A stretch of DNA of 64,000 nucleotides from assembly GCA_029891345.1 (NCBI GenBank), contig CM056994.1, positions 55,893,251 through 55,957,250 on the forward strand, written 5' to 3'. Below the pieces are notes generated by a model that worked only from the letters and a program-made list of their open reading frames with translations, was not told where the DNA came from and made no database searches. Positions 22,396 through 33,819 of this stretch are shown one piece after another. Every line of letters begins with the position of its first letter. Position 1 is the stretch's first letter. The translations under genes were made by a program, and so were the position numbers. Origin of the DNA: Dryococelus australis (lineage: Eukaryota; Arthropoda; Insecta; Phasmatodea; Phasmatidae).

Positions 22396-22625
22396 TCCAT
22401 TAGGCCTCCCGCGTATGGCGAACCGGGTTCGATAACCAGAGGCGTAGCTCCAGGATTTTCGCATGAGGGAATCGCGACGGACGATGCCGCTGGTAGGCGG
22501 ATTTTCTCAGGGATCTCCCTTTTCCCGCTCCTTTGCATTCCCTCGCTGCTCCATGCTCACCGCGCTTCACCCTCATCGGCTCTCAAGACCTCGATGTTCA
22601 GAGCCCAAATCTCTCCATTCCAATC
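22396..22625 (+). mobile_element. SINE-1 copy with damaged head
   Basis: B-box region GGCGAACCGGGTTCGATAAC, then the body 'GACGATGCCGCTGG', TCTCAGGGATCTCCC, 'CGCTGCTCCATGCTCACCGC' and the tail 'GGCTCTCAAGACCTCGATG'. The A-box half of the tRNA head is lost or diverged. Confidence 0.8.
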
Positions 22626-23232
22626 TCATTACGCCAATTTTCCTTCAGAAAATAACATACCGCCAGAGATCTGCAAAATTTGATTTACTACCTGGTCACA
22701 TACACGACTGTAAATATTTCCACACCTGATTTACTTCTATATATTTTTCTTTCCAAAGACGCGCCCTTCACTCTTTAAGCATTAATGCAGAATCATCGGA
22801 AGGAAGGATAAACTTAGTAACTATAGAATACTCAAGTGGGAAGAATGATTTCTTTTAGAGGCTGCAAACAATAAACATATGACCTCTGCTCAGACTAACA
22901 GCGAACTATGAAGTATAGTCTGAAGAACTAAAAGCAACATTTACAAAACTAATTTCTTTTTTTGCTCATCGAAAAATTTCCTTTGCGAAATTTCCTTACA
23001 CTCACTGCACTGGAAATTATGCGAAATGTAGAAATTCAGTGACTTGCATGAACCCTTTTCTCAGTTATGTTTGCCCATTTATGAGTGAAAATTTTACACG
23101 TAAAACATAGCACGTATTGCGAAATACCCATTTACAAAAAAATAACTATTAATAATCAACGTTTCGACTTCAGAAGTTCGAGAGCTCGCAGAGATAAACT
23201 AAACTAGCACATGCACATAACAACGAAAGCAT
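22626..23232. other. No recognised feature
   Basis: AT-rich; nothing supported. Confidence 0.5.
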
Positions 23233-23960
23233 TGTTACGAGCTCGTTGCTTTGCATCCCGCGCGAGCGAGTGGAAGTGAAGGACAGCAGTTATATGATAG
23301 AAGCGCGCGCTGCTGACCTTGGTTGTATTGAGGTTTTTGTGTTTATCTGAAGAATGTTCTAGTGGTTTGCTGTCCTAGTTTCTTTAAAGAGTGACTCGGG
23401 CCGCATCGAACTTTCCAGGTCAAGGCCAGCAGGGTATAAATATTGTGCGGCGGGTCTCCGGGCCGGCAGTTGTTGAATTGATGAGTGGCCGAGTTTCAGC
23501 GACAGACGACGAGCTGCGGGAGAGGTGGCCAGCCAAAGGGAAATCTGCGACCGCGAGTATCAAGCAGTGAGGAGTGCGGTTGGCAGGCTGGACTATTGTA
23601 CTTGATGTGTGAATGAAAGACATTACAAATGATGGCGACAGATAGAGGGAACGTGTGATAATGAAGAGTATGAGATAATTGACAATAACCAAACAGAGAC
23701 TAAAGAAGGACGTTAATTAGAGTTAAATTCCACATTGAACATCTGCGCTCTCTGAGAAATAAAAAGAGTAAGAGTGGAGATAGATAATTTCATGCTGTAA
23801 ATAGTAGCTGCCTAAGAAAATTAGAAAACAAATTTAGTTAGTTTATTTTCATTAAGACCTCGATCTCTCACGAACTCAGATACGTCCCTCTCTCGTATTG
23901 CACAAGTATATAAATATCTAGCCAGGAATGCAGCATCGCCTTGTCAGCGTCAAATAATCC
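23233..23960 (+). repeat. LTR-like unit, copy 1
   Basis: Begins near TGTTACGAGC. Contains TATAAATA at 23435, an initiator-like GGCCGGCAGT about 30 bp downstream (23461), a GGCTGGACTATTG block, AATAAA near 23757 and then ATTAAGACCTC. The same order occurs at 53380-54225 and, reversed, at 62990-63340. The promoter and poly-A signal in one unit without a coding frame suggests a solo LTR; exact ends and target duplication are unresolved. Confidence 0.5.
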
Positions 23961-25346
23961 AACTACAACGGTCTTTTATTTGCGTGTTGCTAATTTCACA
24001 ACACAGATAGCGCTGTCAGCTACCACATATGTACCTAATAAAAACCAGGAAAGGTCGAAATTTCTTTCAATAATGCAACCATTGAAAAACCCGCCGACTA
24101 ACTGAAGTTTGCCAGAAATGAAAGCGGTATCTCAAAAATTAATATTTTTTTCTCTTTTCCTTTAAAAAAAAAAAATCATCCCCAAAACGAAAATTATCTT
24201 CGACTTATACATAATCGCTCTGAGCACTCACGAGGCACGCGTCATCATAACAAAAATAAATAATGTTCGTGTTTGCAGTCTCAGTACTGCAACATATGCT
24301 CACTACGGTCGCGTCTTGAAGCTGATTTGTAAGTTCGACTGGAAGCCGAGTACTGTATGGGCAGAAACAGACAACCAGTGGAATTGCATTGTAGGTCGTG
24401 CATATTTCATGGCTACATTCAAAAATATATTAATTCAATGAATCACATTTATTTGCGGGAGCACTTAAACAGGATATGGTACGTTAAATAAATGACGTTT
24501 GAAGTCACACTTAAATATGACGCATCTTGAATGTGCTGTCACTTGCAACGAGCGTCTCAACTTCTGACAACGCATTTCTGGTCCTCGAAATCTGCTATGC
24601 GGACGGCTCAAGGCAAGTGAGAGAAATTGTATTTGCTGGAGACTATGATTGCGTCGCCCTGCTACTGAACACCCTAGTATTCGTATTCTATAGAAAGCCT
24701 ACTCTCTAGCCACAGCCAAGATAAAGCTATGTCCGACACGTAGGAACGTGGGGGCAAACACGTGCGTGAACACAAACTGGGGACAGTGAGCGTAGGTAGT
24801 GTGTTCTAAAAAACATTATTTATGTACACTATGCCATACCGCCTACCCTCCTCCTTTAGTTTCCTAAATTTGGTGGAAAATACATCTGCACCATCCGTGG
24901 CGTTTCAATGAAAAGAAAAAAAAGTTATTAATAGACTGGTATATTAAAATAAAATAAGAAGTGGCGCTTTAAAGTTTGATTACGTAAAAAAAAAAATAGG
25001 TAATTGATTTAAAATGGAAGTAAAAGACGGGTATACAAAACACTTCAAAACCAAATAAAAGTTCAACGTTCGCACACACGGGCTACGTTCGATCGTTATT
25101 ATCCTCCCATTTAACTGTGTACGCAGTCAGTAGTTTGTTACACCCCTGTTGCATACAGAATGTGGTAGATATAAACTTCATAAACTTCGGGTGTGTGGCC
25201 CTGCCCATTTGACTGTTGATATACAGCGCCCATCGGATGCAAATCGCCACGGGCGGCCTTAAAGAACAGCTGAAGCGAGTGAAGTCTCTCTTCACAAGCC
25301 ACTGACGATGAAAGCTAATTCCAATTGTGAAATGTGTGATATAATC
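23961..25346. other. No recognised feature
   Basis: Includes a 60-codon frame (24527-24709) of unclear status and A-rich tracts. No repeats assigned. Confidence 0.45.
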
Positions 25347-25637
25347 AATTCACAGTTACTTCCCACGTTTCTGAAGCCCTGCTAAGGTTCTACTTCCACG
25401 ATATTCCTCCGCCTTGTACAAACTAAGTTTAACGAAGTATAGAAAATTACACACCAAAGGACAACGCACCGAATTCGTGCGGACTCTATTGTAATGACAT
25501 TTCGCATAAGAACTATTTCTTACTAGGCGCTACAAGCACACATTTTTTTCGGTGTTTTCATTAATATTTATCATAAATTATATATTATCATTTATAGATG
25601 AAATACAGTTAAAACTTCAATCTAACGGACAACAAGT

Positions 25638-26273
25638 GGGGCACCTGTTTTTTGGCGAAAATATTTTCGCGGGGGCTAAACTCCAACATACTATGTGCAC
25701 ACCTAGTCTTAATTTTACTATTTGCCGCTTGTCTTTGTGAGAAGACAATTTGTAAAAGGTTGTTCACTCTAAGTGACATGCGCCCAGTAAAGTTGGCAAT
25801 GAAGGATGGGAAGTAGTTCCGTATCTTAACGTCGCATAAAAAGTGTTGGGTAGCCATTTCTGATAACTTAAATTATTTCTTTCGCTTTCTGTTTTTTTAA
25901 ATGCATCGAAGTGTAAAAATGAGCAGATTTGTAAAATATTTACTTTTCTAATAATTTCACATTTTTATTTGAGCGACGCATGAATAAATAGATGAGGCCC
26001 ATGGCAATGTTAATCTTACATAAGGCGGAAGAATACACAGCGTGCATACAAGTAGATCTTAAGCAGGGCTTTCAAAAGTGCTCACTTTACCGTTAATAGT
26101 CTATACATGGAGTCAATCAGAGTTAAGGTTCTCCGATACTGACCTTACATAATTCGCGAGCAGACAGATAAGACGCGCAACAATTCAAACGATCCAATCA
26201 CAAAAGTGGTTCTGAACTAAAGTGTTTTGGAACACAACTTGTTCTGAAATCTTTTCGCGAAAACCAGGTGCCT
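25638..26273. mobile_element. MITE-3 copy nested in MITE-2, itself split
   Basis: Left end GCACCTGTTTTTTGGCGAAA; core CTTGTCTTTGTGAGAAGACA up to about 25751; resumes at 26106 with AGTCAATCAG and CGATCCAATCAC; right end from outside GGCACCTGGTTTTCGCGAAA. A MITE-1 copy divides it. Confidence 0.78.
25752..26105 (+). mobile_element. MITE-1 copy nested in MITE-3
   Basis: AGGTTGTTCACT start with the first 100 bp internally deleted, then GACATGCGCCCAGTAAAG, ACGTCGCATAAAAAGTG, AAGGCGGAAGAATACAC, and terminus GTGCTCACTTTACCGTTAAT. It is the innermost and therefore youngest of three stacked elements. Confidence 0.85.
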
Positions 26274-26536
26274 CTAACAATAATACACCTAAATGTTCAC
26301 GAGAGGTATAAAACACGCTTGTGATACTTGACATATTTAGGAAACAACTTAGCACGTCATGCATGAGGTGCTTTTTCAAAGGTTTGATTTGAAAAGTGAT
26401 CTGCATCTAACGTAAGCACACGCCACGTATAATGCCTGGCCTGCGCGTTTAATAAGGTTCCCAGCATATTCGTGGCTCAGCTACGGTGTCTGGACGTGCT
26501 CAGGTGGGCGTCTCCAGCACCTCGTCAGAGAATACA

Positions 26537-27215
26537 GCCGCTTCAAGGCTGTTCACAATTAAGTGAGCACTTTTGAGATAAACCTTAGAAAAAAGTCACT
26601 GCTCCTGTCTGCATGTATTTTAACGGGCGCACAGAGTTACACGTGTTCAGTAAAGTTGGTAAAGGTGGAGGAAAAGTAGTTCTATATCTTAACGTTGAAT
26701 GAAACGTGTCAGGTAACCACTTGTGATAACTTAAATTATCTCTTTCGTTTTCTGTTAATTTTTTTATGCATCAAAGCGGAAAAGGTGAGCAGATTTGTAA
26801 AATATTTACTTTCGTAAGAATTTCAGTTTAACTTGACGGACGAATGAATAAAGTGATGAGGCCCATGACAACGTTAATTTTACACCGTGCATACAAGTAG
26901 ATCCTAAGCAGGGCTTTCAAAAGTGCTCATTGTATCATGAACAGCCTATAGACTGCGAACTCCAGCCGCAACAAGTTGACGAAATGGCGGTACTGACCAG
27001 CGACACGTCGGAATGCCGTTGGTCAATCAGCGAGAGGTAACTCACTTGATGGCGAGCAGCCCAGTCAATTGGAAACTGTTCGCAACGCGCAGTGGCTGAT
27101 CAGCTATCGTCTCGATCAACAGCCTCGCGCAGCCAATCAGAGAATGAGTACGCCCACATCAAAGGAACCGCCGCGCCATTGCACCTCTGTATACTTAGCT
27201 ATTCTGTAATCTAGT
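26537..27215 (+). repeat. CCAAT-box-rich repeat, copy c, split by MITE-1
   Basis: ACAGCCGCTTCA (26537-26546) joins across the MITE-1 copy to GACTGCGAACTCCAGCCGCA (26950 on), matching copy d. CAATCAGCGAGAGG, CAGTGGCTGATCAG and GCAGCCAATCAGAG boxes follow, ending CACCTCTGTATACTTAGC. Confidence 0.62.
26547..26949 (+). mobile_element. MITE-1 copy inside CCAAT repeat
   Basis: AGGCTGTTCACAATTAAGTG at left, complete core, GTATCATGAACAGCCTATA at right. The flanks rejoin to give an uninterrupted CCAAT repeat, so the insertion is younger than that repeat. Confidence 0.9.
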
Positions 27216-27255
27216 ACAAGCTGTTAACCCGAAGGAGAGCTGCAGCTACTTGAAT

Positions 27256-27600
27256 AGCGGCTATTCACGACAAAGGGATTACATTCGAAATAAACGTTGG
27301 GGAAAAAGTCCCTGCTCCTACCTGCATATATTTTAACGGGCGCACAGAGTAAAATGCGCCCAGTAAAGTTGGCAAAGGTGGAGGAAAAGTAGTTCCATAC
27401 CTTAACGTCGAAAAAAAAAATTGTTAGGTAAACATTCCAAATAACTGAAATTATTTATTTCGCTTCCTGTTTTTTATGTATCTAAGTGTAAAAATTAGTG
27501 TACTTGTAAAATATTTACTTTCCTAAAATTTTCATAATTTTACTTGACCGACACATGAATAAAGTGAAGAGGTCCACGCAAATGCTAATTTTACTGGATG
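27256..27600 (+). mobile_element. MITE-1 copy, right end lost
   Basis: GCGGCTATTCACGACAAAG start, core through GAATAAAGTGAAGAGGTCCA and GCTAATTTTACTGG, then the usual last 80 bp are missing. A MITE-2 copy begins 40 bp further on. Confidence 0.82.
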
Positions 27601-27640
27601 GTAAAACATTAAATGCCTGAGTACACCACTCGTTTAGTCC

Positions 27641-28059
27641 ATTCACGGTTTCTTCGGCCTTCTTGAATCGAACCTTTGAAAAATCTCCCCATGTATGGCG
27701 TGTTTAGTTATTTCCTAAATACTCCATAGATCACAAACGTTTTATACTTAATGTTCATAAAAGTTAATGTTTTTCCTGTGAAACTGAAACGTTAGTCATC
27801 TTTTATCTATAAATTATAATGCTTAATTTATATGCAATTTGAATAAATAACAGGGAGAAAATAAGTATGTTAGTAGCGCCTAGTAAGAAATAGTCATCAT
27901 ACAAAATAGTGGTACATCTAGTGCACACGAATTCGGTGCGCCGTCCCTCTGGTGTAATTTTCCAGGCTCAGTTAAGCTTAGTTGGCACTAGGCGAAGGAA
28001 TATCCTGGAAGTAGAACTTTAGCAGGGCTTCAGAAAAGGCTAAAGTAATCGTGAATGGA
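27641..28059 (-). mobile_element. MITE-2 copy, complete
   Basis: AGTCCATTCACGGTTTC at left and GTAATCGTGAATGGATTATA at right give intact inverted ends. Internal GCGCCTAGTAAGAAATAG, CAGGGCTTCAGAAAAG and GAAGGAATATCCTGGAAG are diagnostic. Confidence 0.85.
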
Positions 28060-28998
28060 TTATACATCGATTTACGTCGTGTAGACGTCCGGCCATTTGG
28101 TCCACGGGAAAAGGCAGTCTGTCTTATTGGCCGAGTTTCGGGGATTCGAGTCCCGGAGCGAGTCGAAGTCGGAGCTTTTTCGTATGTAAGAAATGTTCTT
28201 TACTGGTTCCGATCTGAGTTCTGGTTGTCCTTCGCGAACCACGGCAGAATTAATTCGCCCGGGAAAACCTAATCGACACCTTGCGAAGTCACGAAGTAGT
28301 GTGTGTATATATACACACACTAGAGACGCACCCCGGCCTCGCTCGGGTGCGATTTACAAATATGGCGTTGTTTAGATATACAGCAAGTATATACATTAAA
28401 TGCCTAAGGTAACACACAGGATTAATACTGTGTTGTTCACAAAGTCTTCGTAAGCGAACCCGTAAAAGACAAAAATGGTTAGTGTGGGTTGTCGCGGACT
28501 TTTTGTACACCTTTTTTGGATCTACAATTCTGTAGTACATTAATTTGGTGTATCTTTTATAGTTTAGTCAGTGTAAGCCATGTAAGCGCCGGAAAAGCGG
28601 CTTTTTTCGATTTTATTATAGAAACGTTGACATTTCTCTACTATTCTTACATTAAATATTGATGTATTATATACCTAAACCTTCCTCAAGAAATTCTCTA
28701 AAATATGATGAAAACCGCAGCAAAATCCATGAAGTAGTATAAAAGTCTTAGCCGAATACACAGGCACATGCGGCCGAGCGACTTTGTTTTATACTGTGTA
28801 TGTATACACATACAAGTGCCAAGCATTCAGTGCAAATATCAGGCTCACCACTAATCCAAAGGCCGTGGGTTTCATTCCTACGAGTAACGGCGAACAATAA
28901 TAAAACTATATACTGTACGTCATGCTGACAGCGGACTACTTGGTTCTACACATAAAGCTGGCAGATGATTTGAGCTAATGGACCCAGTGGACATACCT
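28060..28998. other. No gene; tRNA-like box and perfect palindrome
   Basis: A B-box-like GGGGATTCGAGTCCCGG lies at about 28139-28156, so a decayed tRNA-derived repeat is possible. A 26-bp perfect palindrome of CA/TA repeats spans 28297-28322. A second weak tRNA-like stretch is near 28870. Confidence 0.4.
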
Positions 28999-29055
28999 AT
29001 CGACTCTCAAGACCTCGATGCTAAGAGCCTCCCAAATGTTTCCACTCTCCACTCC
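28999..29055 (+). mobile_element. SINE-1 3' fragment
   Basis: CGACTCTCAAGACCTCGATG, CTAAGAGCC, CCAAATGTTTCCACTCTCCA match only the last 55 bp of SINE-1. Confidence 0.65.
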
Positions 29056-29171
29056 ACCAGTGACATACATCACAGACCCAGCTGTTTCCGCATCTGGCTG
29101 CTAACACTCCTTGACCGTCAACCCGTAACGTAAAACCACGAAATGAATTCCTTTATTCCATGCACCAAGAG

Positions 29172-29335
29172 AGGTTGCGTAATGGCGAACTTCGTGGGGC
29201 TCGCATTCGGGAGGCTCTGGGTTCGATTCCCGGCCCGGCCTTCCTCAGTTTAATGATTTCCCGAAATTACTCGAGGCGAATGCTGGGATGGTTCCTTGCT
29301 GCAGGGCTTAGCCCATTCCTTCCTCGTTAGGCCTA
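29172..29335 (+). mobile_element. SINE-2, tRNA-derived
   Basis: B box in CTGGGTTCGATTCCCGGCCC, then a body 'ATTTCCCGAAATTACTCGAG', 'GGCGAATGCTGGGATGGTTC', 'CATTCCTTCCTCGTTAGGCC'. This body resembles a SINE 3' domain seen in several insects (GGCGAATGCCGGGATGGTTC...). It is transcribed by Pol III and mobilised by a LINE in trans. Only one copy is seen here. Confidence 0.7.
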
Positions 29336-30608
29336 ACTTACTGCTAGTTTGAACAACTAGCTCCGTTTCTAACTACCTGGCCGTCGACGGGAAGTTTCCT
29401 GCCCTACCTACAGTACTTGGCTTTTTTATATTGCAAAATAAGTCAAATTATGCTGTTTGCGGTCAGAAAACAACACTAATACAGCCACTGCCATTCTGAG
29501 TGCAACGCTATAAGCTCTTTCTATGGCACGTCAGCGTTTTTTAATTAGCTGGTGTTTGTGCAAGATCCACATAAATTCCATCATACGTTTTTATCACTTA
29601 AGATAACAATTAACATCTTCGTTAACAGGTTATACAAAAAAAGAGCAACACTTGGAGAAACGCGAAAATAATTCATGCAAACACATCTACAATTGAAAAA
29701 TTGATCGCCCCTGAGTCTGTGTGAGGAACTGCAACACACGCTTGTTGAAGCATCCATGCATCGTCCCACATTCAGCTGATTGTATCGCTGCATCAAATTT
29801 GTGACGTCTAGTTGCCTGATACAACACGTCGTTATACCGGCCCAGCCCACTCTGTCATCGCGCATGCGCTGAGGAGGCACAGTAAAACAAGAAAGGAAGA
29901 ACAGAAAGACGGCAGCAGCAGAAAAGCAGGATGGAAGAGTAATTGCTCTCGAAATTGCCTCACCCGGCAAAGTTCAAACGCTTCATTATGCCGGGCGATA
30001 CGCGTGGCAACAATTTGCATATTTTACGCAAACTGCAGTGAACCAGTGAACAGCTGGTTAACCAGTCGTGAGCAAGAGGTGATGCAAATACAAAATACAC
30101 CGCTTAGGCCTGCGTAATAACGAAGAAACTGCTTTCTTGGCGATTCGGGGGGGATGAGAAAAAAAAGGGGGGGGGGGGGAGGTTATTTCCTATGTAAATA
30201 ATCAGCTATCGAAATAAAATATGTTTCTTGAGGTGTACAAACCAGAATGATGAGCAATGCCCACCCAGTGTGCTGCCACTCCGTATAAGTACTGTACTTT
30301 TTAAACTTATACATTTCTTTTTATACACTCTTTACACTATAGAATTATAACTAACGAGAGAAGTCATCAAAGTAGTATAGTTATATTAAACATACTTTTA
30401 TCCCGTGCAATTCCAGTACATGTTTATTACTCACAATAAGTACTGAAAGAAAACTTAATGATCCAAAATAACGATACATTTACTAATTATTCACATTTAA
30501 TGACAATAACACGAAAACACCGAAATTAATTAAAATGATAAAAATTGCCATATCGGACCCACACCTGGGATTATGGCACAGAGGACTCACAAGCTAAACA
30601 TCCCGATA
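29336..30608. other. No gene; A/G homopolymer
   Basis: A-run followed by G-run at about 30157-30182. Overlapping short frames at 29581-30117 lie on both strands and have no recognisable domain. Confidence 0.45.
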
Positions 30609-31030
30609 TAGGCTGGTCATGGTAAAATGCGCACTTTTGAAAACGCTGCTTAAGATCTACTTGCATGCACGTTGCGTATTCTTCCGCCTTACGTAAAATT
30701 AACACTGGCAAAGGCCTCATCACTTTATCCATGCGACGGTCCAGTGAAACTGCGAAATTATTAGAAAAGTATATATCTTACAAATATGCTCATTTTTACA
30801 CTTCGATGCATAAAAAAACAGAAAACCAAAGAAATAATTTAAGTGATCCAAAATGGTCACCTATCTATTTTTATTCGACGTTAAGATATGGAACTACTTT
30901 CCGTCCATCGTTACCAACTTTAATGTGCGCATGTTACTCAGTGAGCCCGTTAGAATATATGTAGGCACGGGCAGTGACTTTTTTCTAAGGTTGATTTCAA
31001 AAGTGCTCACTTTATCGTGAACGGCCTTTA
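30609..31030 (-). mobile_element. MITE-1 copy, complete
   Basis: TATAGGCTGGTCATGGTAAA start and CTCACTTTATCGTGAACGGC end with TTTA. Core has TATTCTTCCGCCTTACGTAA, TTATTCGACGTTAAGATATG, CGTTACCAACTTTAATG. Confidence 0.9.
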
Positions 31031-31044
31031 GCTTCTCGTATTCA

Positions 31045-31385
31045 TCCAGAGGGTCATGACGAGTGCGTCGTACATCCGCGACGTTGTCAATCCTTTCCTA
31101 CAACCATATCTCGATACACTGTAGGACTAATCCAGCACCATAACGCGCACCTCCATTTCGCTGGGGCAACACAGCGTGCTCTACAAGGCACATCACGCTG
31201 GCCTGCTAGATCTCCAGACCTCAGCTACATTGAGTATGTGTCGAGCATGATGTGACGACTTCTGACATCCAACCGAGCTCCAGAGAGCGTCGTATACCTT
31301 ACTCCAGAGAGACATTTAGCACTTGCAAGGCATGTTACATGTCAGTAATACTGCATGTGTATGCGTCGCATTCAATACTCTGGAT
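31045..31385 (+). pseudogene. Tc1-like transposase, C-terminal remnant
   Basis: Conceptual frames show VMTSASYIRDVVNPFLQPYL (31052 on), then after a frame change HFAGATQRALQG and RWPARSPDLSYIEYV, the stretch around the last catalytic acidic residue of the Tc1 DDE domain. An in-frame stop falls at 31253-31255 and decayed similarity continues to about 31385. The N-terminal part is absent. The neighbours are MITE-1 on the left and MITE-1c on the right; there is no evidence that this transposase moved them. Confidence 0.78.
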
Positions 31386-31414
31386 GTCTCACGGACTTGA
31401 CGTCTTGATCAGTA

Positions 31415-31645
31415 CAGGCTGTTCAAGGTAAAGTGAGCACTTTTTAAGGCCTTCTCACTAGGCATTCGCGACTAAATAAGCATGTTTTATTGCAGAATTA
31501 GACATTAACATTTGAGAGTGGTAAAAATGAACACTATATTTATGAGTCACATGGCAATGTTAATGTTAAAAAGTGGCGCAAAGATAAATATTGGCTAAAA
31601 GGAAAATTCAGGAAGGGCCATAAAAAGTGCTCACTTTACCGTAGC
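31415..31645 (+). mobile_element. MITE-1c copy
   Basis: CAGGCTGTTCAAGGTAAAG and GTGCTCACTTTACCGTAG ends of MITE-1 type, but a third core: GCATTCGCGACTAAATAAGC, GTCACATGGCAATGTTAATG, AAAGTGGCGCAAAGATAAAT. A longer relative is at 59615-60483. Confidence 0.8.
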
Positions 31646-31983
31646 CACCTTGCCACCTTGTGTAACAAATTCGGGGCCGATACGTGTATTCCTGGGGTGT
31701 TCTTAAATGCCTTTCCACTAGTGTTTACGCAATGTAAGGGACCAGAGTATTATGAAGCATGCGCAAAAAAAAAACACACATTTAAAATAATCTAATACCA
31801 GGATTATAATTTATGCCTTGCAAACCAAAAAAGAAATCAAAACATAACATTCTCGACCCTGAATAACTTGCAAAAAACCCATCTTGTTTAGACACATCAG
31901 TAGGCCTACTTAGTCTACCGATATTCTTGAAAATCTTCTTGCTTTTATTCGTCTCTAGTGTATTAATGGCATATTGACAGCTA
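31646..31983. other. No recognised feature
   Basis: AT-rich with an A-run at 31768. Confidence 0.5.
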
Positions 31984-32225
31984 TAGGCTGTTCACGGTAA
32001 AGTGAGCACTTTTGAAACCCTAGTTATTTTTTTTTGCTTTCAGCCATTTCCTATCCCTCAACCAACTTTTTAAAATAAATATTGCCATGCAAGTAATGAG
32101 CACAGTGTAAGTATTCCACCGCACTCTGAAGTTAACGCCGAAGGTTAAAATAAAATATATTTATTGAATATTAATCCAAATGAGAGGGCTTTCAAAAGTG
32201 GTCAGTTTACCGTGAATATCCTATA
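31984..32225 (+). mobile_element. MITE-1s copy, complete
   Basis: TATAGGCTGTTCACGGTAAA at left, TTTACCGTGAATATCCTATA at right; TATA on both outer sides fits a TA target. Best-preserved short-form copy. Confidence 0.9.
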
Positions 32226-32343
32226 CTACAGTTGTCCCTCCTCATTCGGGTCCACGACGCTGGGCCTTCCACCAGATAACGAGGGGGAATACGAGCATCC
32301 CTCTACGAATGAGAATGCCATCAGGCGTGTCGTATCCCGAAGC

Positions 32344-32490
<147 letters not shown>

Positions 32491-33040
32491 ATATGTACAT
32501 ACACAGTGGCTGCTTCTCTCCCTCGCCGGCAGCAGTCAGCTCTTTTTACAAGCCACCCCCTCCAGAGGCCCTCCAAGTGACGTCACGTCCCCGACGTCGT
32601 CTCCCAGCGCACATTAAGGCACCCCCCTGCCCTTCGCGCGGAAGCCGTAAATAAGAGATGGCCACTCTGGAAAGACAAGGGGGGGGGGGGAGGGGCAACT
32701 GAGATGAGACTGCGGGGGAGAAGAGATGGTGGCGACAACGTTTCCTTTCGAACACAGTTGTGTCTTGTATCTATCTCTATTAGCCATTTCCAGATTCCGC
32801 GCTTCGATACTGCCGCGGGGTGAGGCGGGAGAATACAGAGGATGTTGGCGTATACGCAGAAATTTGTACGAAAAGAAGGAATATATAAATCTAAAAATCT
32901 TACTGCCGGTTTAATTAGTTTTGGAAAAGTAATTTTCTTTCGTTGTGTATTTTTTTCAGACTGTTGTTTCTTATCGCAACAAAAATTATTGTGTTAAATG
33001 CAAAAAAATGTAAAAAAAAAATAATCTTGAAACTCTTGAG
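32491..33040. other. GC-rich block, no gene
   Basis: Holds a G-run at 32680-32692. No supported frame. Confidence 0.45.
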
Positions 33041-33268
33041 TGGCCGCAGTGGTTCAGTGGTTAAGCTACTCGCCTCCCACCTAGGCGAACCGGGTTAGAT
33101 ACCGGCGGGGTCTCCCTCCAGATTTTCGCATGTGAGAATCGTGCCGGCAGATGGCCTATTGGCCATCTTCCATTTCCCCCGTTCTTGCATTCCGGCGCTG
33201 CTCCATACTCACCTCGCTTCACCCTCATCGGCCCTCAAGACCTCGATGTCAAAGAGCCGCCCAAACTT
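33041..33268 (+). mobile_element. SINE-1 copy, full length
   Basis: Head TGGCCGCAGTGGTTCAGTGG (A box) and CGGGTTAGATACCGG (B box, one change), body ATTTTCGCATGTGAGAATCG, 'CATTCCGGCGCTGCTCCATA', tail 'CTCAAGACCTCGATG' plus AGAGCCGCCCAAA. Confidence 0.88.
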
Positions 33269-33819
33269 CGAACACAATTAATACTCCAGCACGCAAGTCT
33301 TCAATCAATACTGTAGCTGAAAGTAATCTTTGTATTACAGTAAATTATTTAAACTTGTACGAACTAGATTTTAAGTAAGAATTCTCATATTACGCTAAAA
33401 GACACGATGATTGATATTTTCAAAATTATTTGATATTTTTAACACTTGATTATAGTCTATTCTGTTACGAAATTATAAAATATCGTCAAAACCGAATAAA
33501 ATATTTCGCCAATTGAACAGCTTTACACAAATAAATGGATAACATAAACCGCTGGGAGCCGCATTACGTAACTAAGTCAAACCCGCAAGACAATATGAAT
33601 AAAAGCAAACTAAACAAAGTCTTGCACAAACATATTTCATACAAATATATATCTTGCACGCCAATCCGGCCGAAGATTAGCAATGCCAACTAACGCTCAT
33701 TAATGCCTTCTTTATACTGACAGGCTTATGGGAGAAAAGGGAGGGGTTTCCAAATTAAATTCCCTTAAAGCTTCACCCAACTTACCCCGGATTCGAACCC
33801 TGTTCCATTTATACCGCAG
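33269..33819. other. No recognised feature
   Basis: AT-rich spacer between two SINE-1 copies. A minus-strand B-box-like GGATTCGAACCCTG lies at about 33788-33802. Confidence 0.5.

Larger units (their letters stand above)
25347..26410 (+). mobile_element. MITE-2 copy split by nested insertions
   Basis: Left piece 25347-25630 (AATTCACAGTTACTTCC, CTGAAGCCCTGCTAAGG, ATATTCCTCCGCCTTGTAC, TTTCTTACTAGGCG) and right piece 26300-26410 (GTATAAAACACGCTTGTGA, GGTTTGATTTGAAAAGTG) are adjacent in intact copies. About 0.65 kb of younger elements separates them. Confidence 0.78.

Noticed and set aside
24527..24709. 60-codon frame with a GCAAGTGAG donor-like site
   Set aside because: No acceptor or recognised family; short frames of this size are expected by chance.
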